Assembly (NCBI GenBank): GCA_016870295.1
Contig: VGBY01000002.1
Span: 1 to 35,552, forward strand
Length of the DNA stretch: 35,552 nucleotides
Reading direction: 5' to 3'
Origin: Actinomycetota bacterium
GTDB taxonomy: Bacteria; Actinomycetota; Acidimicrobiia; Acidimicrobiales; Ilumatobacteraceae
The notes beneath the pieces are model-generated. The model did not search any database and was not told where the DNA came from. It saw only the letters and a list, made by a program, of their open reading frames with translations. The position numbers and the translations under genes are program-made. Below, piece after piece: positions 17,492 to 26,123 of the stretch. Numbering within the stretch: position 1 is the first letter of the stretch; every line of letters begins with the position of its first letter.

Positions 17492-18465
17492 CTCAGCGAC
17501 GCCACGAGCGTTGCAAAATCGCCCGGCAAATCGCTCGCGAACTCGCATCGCTCACCAGTGCGCGGATGATCGAATCCGAGTCGATGGGCGTGCAACATCG
17601 GTCGCGCAGCGCGGATTCCCGCCCGCACTCCCCCGTACTGCGCATCGCCGACGACGGGATGACCAATCGACGCCAAGTGCACACGAATCTGGTGCGTGCG
17701 CCCGGTCTCGAGGCGACACTCGACCAGCGACGCATCTTTCGGAACGCGGAACGAGCGTTCGACCGCGTAATGCGTGCGGGCTGGCCGACCGTCGACCACC
17801 ACCGCCATGCGCGTGGGATCCCGCTGATCACGACCGATGGGCGCATCGATCACACCGTTGAGCGACGTCGGCACTCCCCACACGACGACCGAATACACCC
17901 GCGTCACGCTGCGCATCGTGAGTTGTTCAACTAGCGACTCGTAGGCGAGTTGCGTGCGGGCAACCGCAACCAGACCCGTCGTGCCCGCGTCGAGGCGATG
18001 CACGATGCCTGGTCGCATCGGGTCGCCGACCGATGCGATCTCCGGGTAGGCCGCCAACAAGTAATTGACCATCGTGCCCGTCTTGTTGCCGGCGCCAGGG
18101 TGCACCACGAGACCTGCCGGTTTGTTGACGACGAGCACGTCGGCATCCACGTGAATGACATCGAGGGTTTGGCTCGCATCGGCTGCTGGCAACTCCGGGC
18201 CACTCGCAGCTGAGATGTCGACGGTGATGACCTGCCCGGTTGCCACTTTTCCCTTACCGGCGGACACCACGTCGCCGTCGAGCGTCACGGCACCGGACTC
18301 GATCAGCGCTGCCGCTGCGTTGCGACTGATGTCGGCGATCAACGACACCACGCGGTCGATTCGCACATCGGCAAGCGACGCCGGAATCGTCTCGGTGACG
18401 CGCCGCGCAGTGCCCGTCGTATCGTCATGAATGTCGTCGGTCATCGGTGTGCCATCACTCGTCAT
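17488..18465 (-). CDS. rluD: RluD-type 23S rRNA pseudouridine synthase
   Basis: S4-like RIDRVVSLIADISRNAAAALIESG; HRLDAGTTGLVAVARTQLAYESL; RLETGRTHQIRVHLASIGHPVVGD. Confidence 0.94.
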   Translation of the reverse strand: MTSDGTPMTDDIHDDTTGTARRVTETIPASLADVRIDRVVSLIADISRNAAAALIESGAVTLDGDVVSAGKGKVATGQVITVDISAASGPELPAADASQTLDVIHVDADVLVVNKPAGLVVHPGAGNKTGTMVNYLLAAYPEIASVGDPMRPGIVHRLDAGTTGLVAVARTQLAYESLVEQLTMRSVTRVYSVVVWGVPTSLNGVIDAPIGRDQRDPTRMAVVVDGRPARTHYAVERSFRVPKDASLVECRLETGRTHQIRVHLASIGHPVVGDAQYGGVRAGIRAARPMLHAHRLGFDHPRTGERCEFASDLPGDFATLVASLS

Positions 18466-18472
18466 CCGCGAT

Positions 18473-18955
18473 TCAGTTGCTCGCCGCAGTCGTCGCCGAC
18501 TTGGCGCGCAGTGAGGCGAGAACCATCAACGCTGCGCCGATCGTGATGCACGAGTCGGCGACGTTGAAGATCGGGAACCACTGCAAGTCGACGAAATCGA
18601 CGACCGCGCCCCGCAACCACGCATCGTTACGGAAGAGCCGATCCACGAGATTGCCGAGCGCGCCTCCGACGATGAGCCCGGCGGCGACTGCCGAAACTCC
18701 GGTTGCCGAACGACGCATCCACAACACGATCACGATGATGATGACGAATGCGAGTGCACCAATGATCGGTCCTGCGCCCGTTGCCTGCGAGAACGCCATG
18801 CCCCTGTTGAACGCCAGGTTGAAGCGCAACGAGCCGATGATGTCGATGGTGCGCCCGCCAGACAGGCGGTTGAGTGCCCAGTGCTTGGTGAGTTGGTCAA
18901 CGACGACGATTGCAGCGATGAGCAACCAGAGTTTGCGCGTCGCTACCTGGCTCAT
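18473..18955 (-). CDS. lspA: Lipoprotein signal peptidase II
   Basis: VVDQLTKHWA, FNRGMAF, GALGNLVDRL, VDFVDLQWFPIFNVADSCI. ATG at 18955 overlaps the upstream TGA (ATGA). Confidence 0.95.
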   Translation of the reverse strand: MSQVATRKLWLLIAAIVVVDQLTKHWALNRLSGGRTIDIIGSLRFNLAFNRGMAFSQATGAGPIIGALAFVIIIVIVLWMRRSATGVSAVAAGLIVGGALGNLVDRLFRNDAWLRGAVVDFVDLQWFPIFNVADSCITIGAALMVLASLRAKSATTAASN

Positions 18956-20157
18956 CGATTGCCCAGACCGCCGGCGCGTTCGGTGACGAGCTCGGTGGTC
19001 CACGGCAACACTTCAAGTCGCTCGCGCGGAATCGGCAAACCGGAGTACGACGAGTAGCCATACTCGCCGATCTCCATGCGTTTCAGCGCCGCGTCGATGG
19101 CTTCAACCTCCAGGCGCGCCTGTTCGGAGAGAATGAGGTCGCGTTCACGCTCGACCACCATCGTGTCGCCCTCGCCCCCCTCTTCGCCGAAGTCGACATC
19201 ACCCATCTCTTGGTTGTCGACGATCTCCATCGCGTCCTGCTCGAGACGCTTGGCCTGCCCGAGCAGCTCCACGCGCTTCTCAATGAGCAACTGGCGTTGT
19301 GAACGCAAGAACGCAACGTCGAAGTCCTTCGTCGGGGTGATGCCGTCGACGGGCTCATACTTGATGATCGGTGGCTTGACCGGCTTGGCCATCGCCTTTT
19401 CTTGCTGTTCGCGGATGCGGCGTTCGTCTTCATCACGAATCGCGCGAATACGCGCGCGCTCGGCTTCGCGTGCTTGACGTTCGGCTTCCTTGGCCTTGGT
19501 GACTTTGTCGCGCTCGCGCTGCTTCTCGCGCCGCTCTTCGTCGATGATGGCGCGCTTGCGGGCCTGCTCACGGCGACGTTCTTCGGTCGCTACCTGACGC
19601 TCGAGGTCGCGACGCTTCTTCTCCGCCAACCTCTCCTTCAGGATTCGCTTACGTTCGGCCAGTTTCTCACGCGCCAGACGCTTGCGCTCACGCTCCGCCT
19701 CGAGTCGGGCCCGCTTGCGATCGCGCTCTGCAGCAAGGCGCGCGGCTTTGCGTTTGCGCTCATCGAGCTTGCGTTGTTGAGCCTTCTTGCGGCGCGCCGC
19801 CTCGGCTTTGGCTCGCGCCGCGCGCTTGGCGGCCTCGGCCTTTTTCTTGGCGGCCTTGCGGCGCTGTTCATCGGCGCGTTTGCGGGCAGCCTTGGCCTTG
19901 GCTTCTTTCTTGGCTCGTGCCGCACGGCGTTTGGCCTCGAGCGCCAGGCGAGCCTTTCGCTTGCGGGCGTCGATGATCTTCTGGCGGGCGGCCTTGCGCC
20001 GCTTTTCCTCCAACAGTCGCTTGGCCTTCTTGCGCCTCAGTTCCTCAAGTTTGCGACGCTTGGCGGCCGCGAGGAGGGCCTTTTTCCTGGCTTGCGCCTT
20101 CTTCTTGGCTTGCGCCCGCTTCTTGGCGGCGGCTTTGCGCTTCGCGGCGGCGTTCAT
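18952..20157 (-). CDS. Highly charged Lys/Arg/Ala/Glu helical protein with a Cys-less DksA/TraR-like C-terminal domain (401 aa)
   Basis: N-terminal MNAAAKRKAAAKKRAQAKKKAQARKK... for about 270 aa, then LLGQAKRLEQDAMEIV...ALKRMEIGEYGYSSYSGLPIPRERLEVLPWTTELV. The tracked start at 20226 lies inside ileS; ATG 20157 is used. Confidence 0.88.
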   Translation of the reverse strand: MNAAAKRKAAAKKRAQAKKKAQARKKALLAAAKRRKLEELRRKKAKRLLEEKRRKAARQKIIDARKRKARLALEAKRRAARAKKEAKAKAARKRADEQRRKAAKKKAEAAKRAARAKAEAARRKKAQQRKLDERKRKAARLAAERDRKRARLEAERERKRLAREKLAERKRILKERLAEKKRRDLERQVATEERRREQARKRAIIDEERREKQRERDKVTKAKEAERQAREAERARIRAIRDEDERRIREQQEKAMAKPVKPPIIKYEPVDGITPTKDFDVAFLRSQRQLLIEKRVELLGQAKRLEQDAMEIVDNQEMGDVDFGEEGGEGDTMVVERERDLILSEQARLEVEAIDAALKRMEIGEYGYSSYSGLPIPRERLEVLPWTTELVTERAGGLGNR

Positions 20158-20164
20158 GACCCCG

Positions 20165-23100
20165 TCAGGGTAGCCGCTCGACACCCACGTGGAGTGGTAC
20201 GTCGTCGAGCGTGGTGTTGGCTGCAAGACCGTTGCCGACGGCCGCGAGCACCACGTCCCGCGCCAAGGTTTCTGATTTCACCATCGACTCGTGCGCGCGA
20301 ACTGCAGCGGCGACATCAGTAGGTGCGCCAACCGTCAACCGGATGCGGTCAGAGACGTGCAGACCCGCGTCGCGGCGGGCCTGCTGCACGAGACGAATCA
20401 CATCGCGTGCCACACCTTCTTGTTTGAGGTCGTCGTTCACCGCGAGATCCAAGACGACGATGCCCGAACCATCGGAGAGTGCCGCGCTGCCCCGTTCACC
20501 CTCGCCGGTGGCGACGAGTTTCAACGAGAACTCCCCGTCGTGCAGTTCGACCCCACCGGCGACGACGCGACCGCCGTCAATCGACCAGTCACCCTGCTTC
20601 ACGGCGCGAATCACCTTCTGCGTGTCGGCCCCGAGGCGAGGCCCGAGGGCGGCCGGGGTGACGAGGAGTTCGCGGCGGGCGTGCTCGTCGACGTTCGCAC
20701 TCAGCACCACGCTGCGCACGTTGACTTCGTCCTTGATGACATCCGCGAAGTCGCCGAGCGTGGTGGCTCGCGCACTGGCCACGACGAGCGAGGCGAGCGG
20801 TTGACGCACCCGCAACTGGTGTGCCTTGCGCACCGACAGCGTGCTCGAGCACACGTCGCGCGCCAAATCCATCGTGGCGACCAATGCATCGTCGGCTGCC
20901 AGTCCTTGCGTCGTCGGCCAACTGGTGAGATGCACGCTTCGCTCGCCCGACAAGCCGCGATACACCTCCTCCGTGGTGAGCGGGAGCAGCGGAGCCGCGA
21001 CACGACAGAGGATGACGAGCACGCTGTGCAGCGTGTTGATTGCCGCCTGGTCGCCCTCCCAGAATCTGTCGCGGCTGCGACGGATGTACCAATTGGTGAG
21101 CACGTCGAGGAAGTCGCGCACCTGCGCGCAGGCATCGAACAGGTCGTTGCGTTCGAATGCCGTCGTCGTTGCGTCGATGAGCGCGCGGGTCTTGGCCAAC
21201 ACATAGCGATCCAACACGTGCGCACTCGACGTGTCAAAGACACCCTTCTTGCCTTCCGCATTCGCGTACAACGAGAGGAAGTACCAAGAGTTCCACAACG
21301 GCAGGATTGTCTGGCGCACCGTGTCGCGAATGCCGGCTTCGGTCACGGAGAAGTCCGCACCGCGCAGGATCGACGACGACAGCAGGTACCAGCGCATTGC
21401 GTCGGCACCGTACGTGTCGAACACTTTCATCGGGTCGGGATAGTTGCGCAGGCTCTTTGACATTTTTTGTCCGTCGTCGCCGAGCACGATGCCGTGACTG
21501 ACGCAACTCTTGAACGCCGGACGATCGAACAATGCCGTCGCCAGCACGTGCAGCGTGTAGAACCACCCACGCGTTTGGCCGATGTACTCGACGATGAAGT
21601 CACCCGGATAGTGGCTCTCGAACCACTCCCGATTCTCGAACGGATAATGCACCTGCGCGAAGGGCATCGACCCGCTCTCGAACCAGCAGTCGAGCACTTC
21701 GGGCACGCGACGCATCATCGACTTGCCGGTCGGATCGTCGGGGTTGGGTCGCACGAGGTCGTCGACGAACGGACGATGCAGTTCCTGCACGTGCACGCCG
21801 AAGTCGCGCTCGAGGTCGGCGATGCTGCCGTACACATCGATGCGCGGGTACTCGGGGTTGTCGCTGCGCCACACCGGGATCGGCGAACCCCAGAACCGGT
21901 TGCGGCTGATCGTCCAGTCGCGCGCGTTCTCCAGCCATTTGCCGAACGACCCGTCGCGAATGTGGTCGGGAACCCAGGTGATCTGCTGGTTGAGCGCCAC
22001 CATGCGCTCCTTCACTGCCGTCACGTTGACGAACCACGAACTCACGGCGCGGTAGATGAGCGGTGTGCCGGTGCGCCAGCAGTGCGGATACGAGTGGTCG
22101 TAGGTTTCGTGGCGCAGCACGACCCCGTTCTCTTTCAACTTCTTGATGACGAGTGGATTGGCCTCGAACACTTGCAGGCCGGCCAAGTCGGTGACTTCTT
22201 GCGTGAACTTGCCGCGCGAGTCGACGGGCACGACGAGATCGATGCCCGCTTCGGCACACACACGTTGGTCGTCTTCACCGAAGCCCGGCGCAATGTGCAC
22301 GACACCCGTGCCGTCTTGCGTGGTGACGAAGTCGCCGGCAAGGACGCGGAACGCCCCGTGCGCGGCGCGGTCGGCGAAGTACGGCAGCAGCGGTTGGTAT
22401 CGGCGACCGACGAGTTCGCTGCCGCGCAGCACGCCAATCTGCTCCGCGCCGGCGAGTTCGCGCTCGTACGCCTCGCGGCGCGCGGCGGCCATCACGTACC
22501 GCGTGCCGTCGAGTTCGTACACGCCGTACTCCACATCGGCGCCGACGGCAAGAGCGAGGTTGGACGGCAGGGTCCACGGTGTCGTCGTCCAGGCGAGCAG
22601 ACGCTCCCCCGATTCCAGCAAGAAGCCGACGGTGAGCGCGGGGTCTTGCACCATCTTGTACGTGTCGTCCATGCGCGTCTCAGAGTTGGAGAGCGGCGTC
22701 TCCAGCGCCCACGAGTACGGCAGCACGCGGAAGCCCTCGTAGATGAGGCCTTTGTCCCACAACGTCTTGAAGGCCCACATCACGCTTTCCATGTACGGAA
22801 GATCGAGCGTCTTGTAGTCGTTGTCGAAGTCGACCCAGCGCGCTTGTCGTGTTACATAGCGCCGCCAGTCGCTCGTGTACTGCAGCACCGACGTGCGGCA
22901 GTGGTCGTTGAACTTGTCGATGCCAAAGTCGGTGATCGCCTGGCGACCGGAGATACCGAGCTGACGCTCGGCTTCTGCTTCGGCGGGCAGACCGTGACAA
23001 TCCCAACCGAAACGCCGCTCGACGCGCTTGCCACTCATGGTGCGATACCGCGGCACCGCATCCTTCACGAAACCGGTGAGGAGGTGTCCGTAGTGCGGCA

Positions 23101-23350
23101 GGCCGTTCGCGAACGGCGGGCCGTCGTAGAAGACGAACTCCGTGTCGTGCACGCCTGTGTGCTGATCGGCTGCGCCGGTCGGCGCGCGCCCAGCGTTCGT
23201 GCGCGGGTGCTGCTCGACGGAGGCCTCAAACGTGCGATCGGCCTCCCAGTAAGAAAGCACTTTTTCTTCGATGTGCGGCAGGTTGGGCTGCGCCGCGACG
23301 TCGGGATACCGGTTCGCCGCCGACAAACCTTTCGTGGTGGAGTCGGCCAT
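20165..23350 (-). CDS. ileS: Isoleucyl-tRNA synthetase
   Basis: [12 protein letters not shown] (HIGH region), [27 protein letters not shown]. Start at MADSTTKG (23350). Confidence 0.96.
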   Translation of the reverse strand: MADSTTKGLSAANRYPDVAAQPNLPHIEEKVLSYWEADRTFEASVEQHPRTNAGRAPTGAADQHTGVHDTEFVFYDGPPFANGLPHYGHLLTGFVKDAVPRYRTMSGKRVERRFGWDCHGLPAEAEAERQLGISGRQAITDFGIDKFNDHCRTSVLQYTSDWRRYVTRQARWVDFDNDYKTLDLPYMESVMWAFKTLWDKGLIYEGFRVLPYSWALETPLSNSETRMDDTYKMVQDPALTVGFLLESGERLLAWTTTPWTLPSNLALAVGADVEYGVYELDGTRYVMAAARREAYERELAGAEQIGVLRGSELVGRRYQPLLPYFADRAAHGAFRVLAGDFVTTQDGTGVVHIAPGFGEDDQRVCAEAGIDLVVPVDSRGKFTQEVTDLAGLQVFEANPLVIKKLKENGVVLRHETYDHSYPHCWRTGTPLIYRAVSSWFVNVTAVKERMVALNQQITWVPDHIRDGSFGKWLENARDWTISRNRFWGSPIPVWRSDNPEYPRIDVYGSIADLERDFGVHVQELHRPFVDDLVRPNPDDPTGKSMMRRVPEVLDCWFESGSMPFAQVHYPFENREWFESHYPGDFIVEYIGQTRGWFYTLHVLATALFDRPAFKSCVSHGIVLGDDGQKMSKSLRNYPDPMKVFDTYGADAMRWYLLSSSILRGADFSVTEAGIRDTVRQTILPLWNSWYFLSLYANAEGKKGVFDTSSAHVLDRYVLAKTRALIDATTTAFERNDLFDACAQVRDFLDVLTNWYIRRSRDRFWEGDQAAINTLHSVLVILCRVAAPLLPLTTEEVYRGLSGERSVHLTSWPTTQGLAADDALVATMDLARDVCSSTLSVRKAHQLRVRQPLASLVVASARATTLGDFADVIKDEVNVRSVVLSANVDEHARRELLVTPAALGPRLGADTQKVIRAVKQGDWSIDGGRVVAGGVELHDGEFSLKLVATGEGERGSAALSDGSGIVVLDLAVNDDLKQEGVARDVIRLVQQARRDAGLHVSDRIRLTVGAPTDVAAAVRAHESMVKSETLARDVVLAAVGNGLAANTTLDDVPLHVGVERLP

Positions 23351-23363
23351 TAGTTGGCGTCGC

Positions 23364-23609
23364 TCACAGTCCGGCGTTTTGCAGCATTCGTTGCACGAAT
23401 CCGAGGGCAATCACCACGACGATGGGCGAGATATCGATCGGCCCGAGGCTCGGGATGAGTCGGCGTGCCGGACCGAGCACGGGCTCGGTGACCTGAATGA
23501 GCACGCGGTTCACCGAACCCAGTGCACCACCCGGCTGACTCGGGAACCAACTGAGGATGATGCGTACGAAAATGACGAACGTGTAGAGGGAAATCAATTG
23601 GCTGATCAT
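23364..23609 (-). CDS. YggT family membrane protein
   Basis: [23 protein letters not shown]...[36 protein letters not shown] Shine-Dalgarno-like sequence upstream. Confidence 0.92.
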   Translation of the reverse strand: MISQLISLYTFVIFVRIILSWFPSQPGGALGSVNRVLIQVTEPVLGPARRLIPSLGPIDISPIVVVIALGFVQRMLQNAGL

Positions 23610-23660
23610 GGCTGTGCCTCTCTTCCATTCAACATGGCGACTCGGTGATGGTGTCGCCGG

Positions 23661-24176
23661 TTAGTCGCGCGGAATTCGCACACCGTTGGGGGTGAGGCGA
23701 AACACGCCGCGCGAGATGCGCTCGAGCGAACCGTTCAGTGCGAACGTGAGGCCTGATGCAAAGTCGATGATGCGACGACCTTCTTCGGCGTTGGTAGCGA
23801 TCATGTTCATGATCACCGGCTGGCCGCTCTTGAATCGCTCGCCGATTTCTTTGCAGTGACCGAACGACGTGGGCTTCAGCGTGACGGGCTCGACGCTCGC
23901 CGTGTCGAGCGGCTTCACCGTCTTGGCCGGTGGCTGACCGACGGGCCCGCGCACCGTGACTCCGGAGTCGTCGCGCGCTCGCCCACGGCGCACGGGTGCT
24001 GGCTCGTCGTACCCTTCGTCGTCATCGACGATGTCATCTTCTTCGTCGTCATATCCAATGTCGGCTTCGGCGCGATTGCGCACCGGTCGCCGAGAGCGCA
24101 CCGACTGGTCGCTGTCGTCGTACACGTCGTCAGACCCGAGACCCAAGTAATCCATCGCTCGGCGGAACATCGACAT
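23661..24176 (-). CDS. sepF: Cell division protein SepF
   Basis: MSMFRRAMDYLGLGSDD...IGERFKSGQPVIMNMIATNAEEGRRIIDFASGLTFALNGSLERISRGVFRLTPNGV. Confidence 0.94.
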   Translation of the reverse strand: MSMFRRAMDYLGLGSDDVYDDSDQSVRSRRPVRNRAEADIGYDDEEDDIVDDDEGYDEPAPVRRGRARDDSGVTVRGPVGQPPAKTVKPLDTASVEPVTLKPTSFGHCKEIGERFKSGQPVIMNMIATNAEEGRRIIDFASGLTFALNGSLERISRGVFRLTPNGVRIPRD

Positions 24177-24182
24177 ACCGTC

Positions 24183-24188
24183 AGATTA
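24183..24188 (-). promoter_or_regulatory. Candidate -10 element of a leaderless sepF transcript
   Basis: Minus strand: TAATCT-GACGGT-ATG, that is TAnnnT, 6 nt, start codon. Confidence 0.4.
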
Positions 24189-24207
24189 CCCCACGAAATA
24201 GCACGGT

Positions 24208-24891
24208 TTAGGGACGCTCGCCGAACAGTGCCGTTCCGATGCGCACGAGGGTGGAGCCCTCGTGCAACGCGATTTCGAGATCGCCCGACATCCCCATTGA
24301 GCACCCCGCCAGGCCGAGGTCATCGGCTTGCCGGCGCACCAGGCGAAACGCCGCCCGCGTGCGCTCGTCATCGGCATCGGTCGGCCCGACCGTCATGAGA
24401 CCGTCAACGACGAGCCCGACACTCCGCGCCCGCTGCACGAGCGCGGTGGTCTCGGCGGGTTGGCAACCACCCTTGTCGGCCTCCCCGGTGGCGTTCACCT
24501 GCACGTAGATGTGCGCCCCACCGGCCCGCTTCCCCAGTTCGGTAATCAGGCTCTCGCGATCGACGCTCTGCCACACGTCGACGAGCCCGACGAGCGACCG
24601 AATCTTGTTCGACTGCAGCCGCCCGATGAAGTGCACCGGCGGATGCGTGGCGCGGCGGTGTCCGCCACTTGGGCTGGCCTCGCCAGCAGCGTGAATCTCG
24701 GCAAGTTTCGTCGAGAGTTCTTGCGCATAGTTCTCACCGATGGCGTCGCAGCCGAGTCGCTGGGCGATCGCGATGGCGTCGGCGCCGAACCCTTTCGTCA
24801 CCGCGCAAAGAGTGACGGGCCCGCGAGTTGACGACCGCGCAATCGTGCTGCGCAGATGCGCGAGTCGTGCAGCAACTGTCGCTTCGTTCAT
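24208..24891 (-). CDS. YggS family pyridoxal phosphate homeostasis protein
   Basis: VTLCAVTKGFGADAIAIAQRLGCDAIGENYAQEL, HFIGRLQSNKIRSLV, LSMGMS-type CSMGMSGDLEIALHEGSTLVRIGTALFG. Confidence 0.93.
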   Translation of the reverse strand: MNEATVAARLAHLRSTIARSSTRGPVTLCAVTKGFGADAIAIAQRLGCDAIGENYAQELSTKLAEIHAAGEASPSGGHRRATHPPVHFIGRLQSNKIRSLVGLVDVWQSVDRESLITELGKRAGGAHIYVQVNATGEADKGGCQPAETTALVQRARSVGLVVDGLMTVGPTDADDERTRAAFRLVRRQADDLGLAGCSMGMSGDLEIALHEGSTLVRIGTALFGERP

Positions 24892-24923
24892 CCGACGAGG
24901 CCTCGGCGACGATTCAACAGCCG

Positions 24924-24958
24924 CGCGCTATCTGCGCGATTGCGCCAGGTTGTGGCGC
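24924..24958 (-). terminator. Two tandem hairpins just downstream of ftsZ; candidate attenuator or processing site
   Basis: GCGCCA-GGTTG-TGGCGC (24942-24958) and CGCGC-TATCT-GCGCG (24924-24938) in the 69-nt ftsZ-yggS gap. Confidence 0.35.
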
Positions 24959-24960
24959 GT

Positions 24961-26070
24961 CTACTTGAGAAAGTCGGGGACGTCGAGATCATCGTCATCG
25001 CCGCCGTCCGCCGAACCGAAGATCTCGCGCAGGCGCGAACTGCCCTTGCCATCGGGGCGCGGCTCACCGCGCGACGAAGAACCATCGCCGCGCGTGGCGA
25101 CGCGACCCGCACCGGCATCCCAGCGCTCGAAACCCGAAGCGATCACGGTGACGCGCACTTCATCGCCAAGATCGTCGTCGATCACGGTGCCGAGGATGAT
25201 GTTGGCATCCTGATGCGCGACGCGCGACACCGTCTCGGCGGCTTCGTTCAATTCGAACAGGCTCATGTCGCTCGGGCCAGCCACGTTCAGCAAGATGCCG
25301 CGGGCGCCCTCGATCGCCGACTCAAGCATCGGTGAAGTGATGGCCGCAAGTGACGCGTTGGACGCTCGCTTGTCGCCGCTCGCCACGCCGATACCCATCA
25401 ACGACGAACCGGCATTCGACAAGATCATCTTCACGTCGGCAAAGTCGGTGTTGATCAAACCCGGGGTCGTGATGATGCCGGTGATTCCCGAGACGCCCTG
25501 CATCAGAACTTCGTCGGCCTTCTTGAACGCGTCGAGCAAGGTGGTCTTGTCGGTGGCGATCGAGAGCAGTTTCTCGTTGGGGATGACGATCAGCGTGTCG
25601 ACCTTCTCCTTCAACTTGGCGATGCCGGAGTCGGCTTGCACCGAACGACGACGGCCCTCGAATGAAAATGGTCGCGTCACGATGCCGATGGTGAGCGCAC
25701 CCTCGCTCTTGGCAATCTCCGCGACGATGGGGGCTGCACCCGTGCCGGTTCCGCCGCCTTCACCAGCGGTGATGAACACCATGTCGGCACCAGCGAGGTG
25801 CTCTTGAATCTCATCGCGGTGTGCTTCGGCTGCTTGACGACCCACTTCCGGGTCGCTACCCGCGCCGAGACCGCGCGTGAGTTCGCGACCGATGTCGATC
25901 TTGAAACTCGCATCGCTCATGATCAACGCCTGAGCGTCGGTGTTGATGGCGACGAAGTCGACGCCGCGTAACCCTGCGTCAATCATGCGGTTGACGGCGT
26001 TCACACCACCGCCGCCGATTCCGACGACTTTGATGACGGCGATTGGCGAATTTTGCGAGTTGCTTGGCAT
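24961..26070 (-). CDS. ftsZ: Cell division protein FtsZ
   Basis: [37 protein letters not shown] (tubulin signature), C-terminal [13 protein letters not shown] at 26070; an in-frame alternative start exists at 26106. Confidence 0.97.
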   Translation of the reverse strand: MPSNSQNSPIAVIKVVGIGGGGVNAVNRMIDAGLRGVDFVAINTDAQALIMSDASFKIDIGRELTRGLGAGSDPEVGRQAAEAHRDEIQEHLAGADMVFITAGEGGGTGTGAAPIVAEIAKSEGALTIGIVTRPFSFEGRRRSVQADSGIAKLKEKVDTLIVIPNEKLLSIATDKTTLLDAFKKADEVLMQGVSGITGIITTPGLINTDFADVKMILSNAGSSLMGIGVASGDKRASNASLAAITSPMLESAIEGARGILLNVAGPSDMSLFELNEAAETVSRVAHQDANIILGTVIDDDLGDEVRVTVIASGFERWDAGAGRVATRGDGSSSRGEPRPDGKGSSRLREIFGSADGGDDDDLDVPDFLK

Positions 26071-26123
26071 GTTGTGTCTGACCCCCAAGTTGAACTTTAC
26101 GCTCAACCTCTACTGTAGGCACA

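Noticed and set aside
19440-20157. DNA repeat array or CRISPR-like region in the Lys-rich gene
   Set aside because: Low complexity comes from repeated Lys/Ala/Arg codons; no constant repeat unit or spacer spacing is seen.
20158-20226. Tracked N-terminal extension of the DksA-like fusion
   Set aside because: Overlaps the ileS 3' end; ATG 20157, 7 nt after the ileS stop, begins the Lys-rich sequence.
19402-20322. + strand Leu/Ala/Gly-rich ORF of 306 aa resembling a membrane protein
   Set aside because: It is the complement of the Lys/Arg-rich helical region; Lys/Ala codons read in antisense give Leu/Phe/Ala, so the hydrophobic look is an artefact.
21467-23353. + strand ORF of 628 aa
   Set aside because: Antisense to ileS, no recognisable domain; shadow ORF.
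23351-23363. T-box riboswitch upstream of ileS
   Set aside because: Only 13 nt separate yggT and ileS, with no room for a T-box leader.
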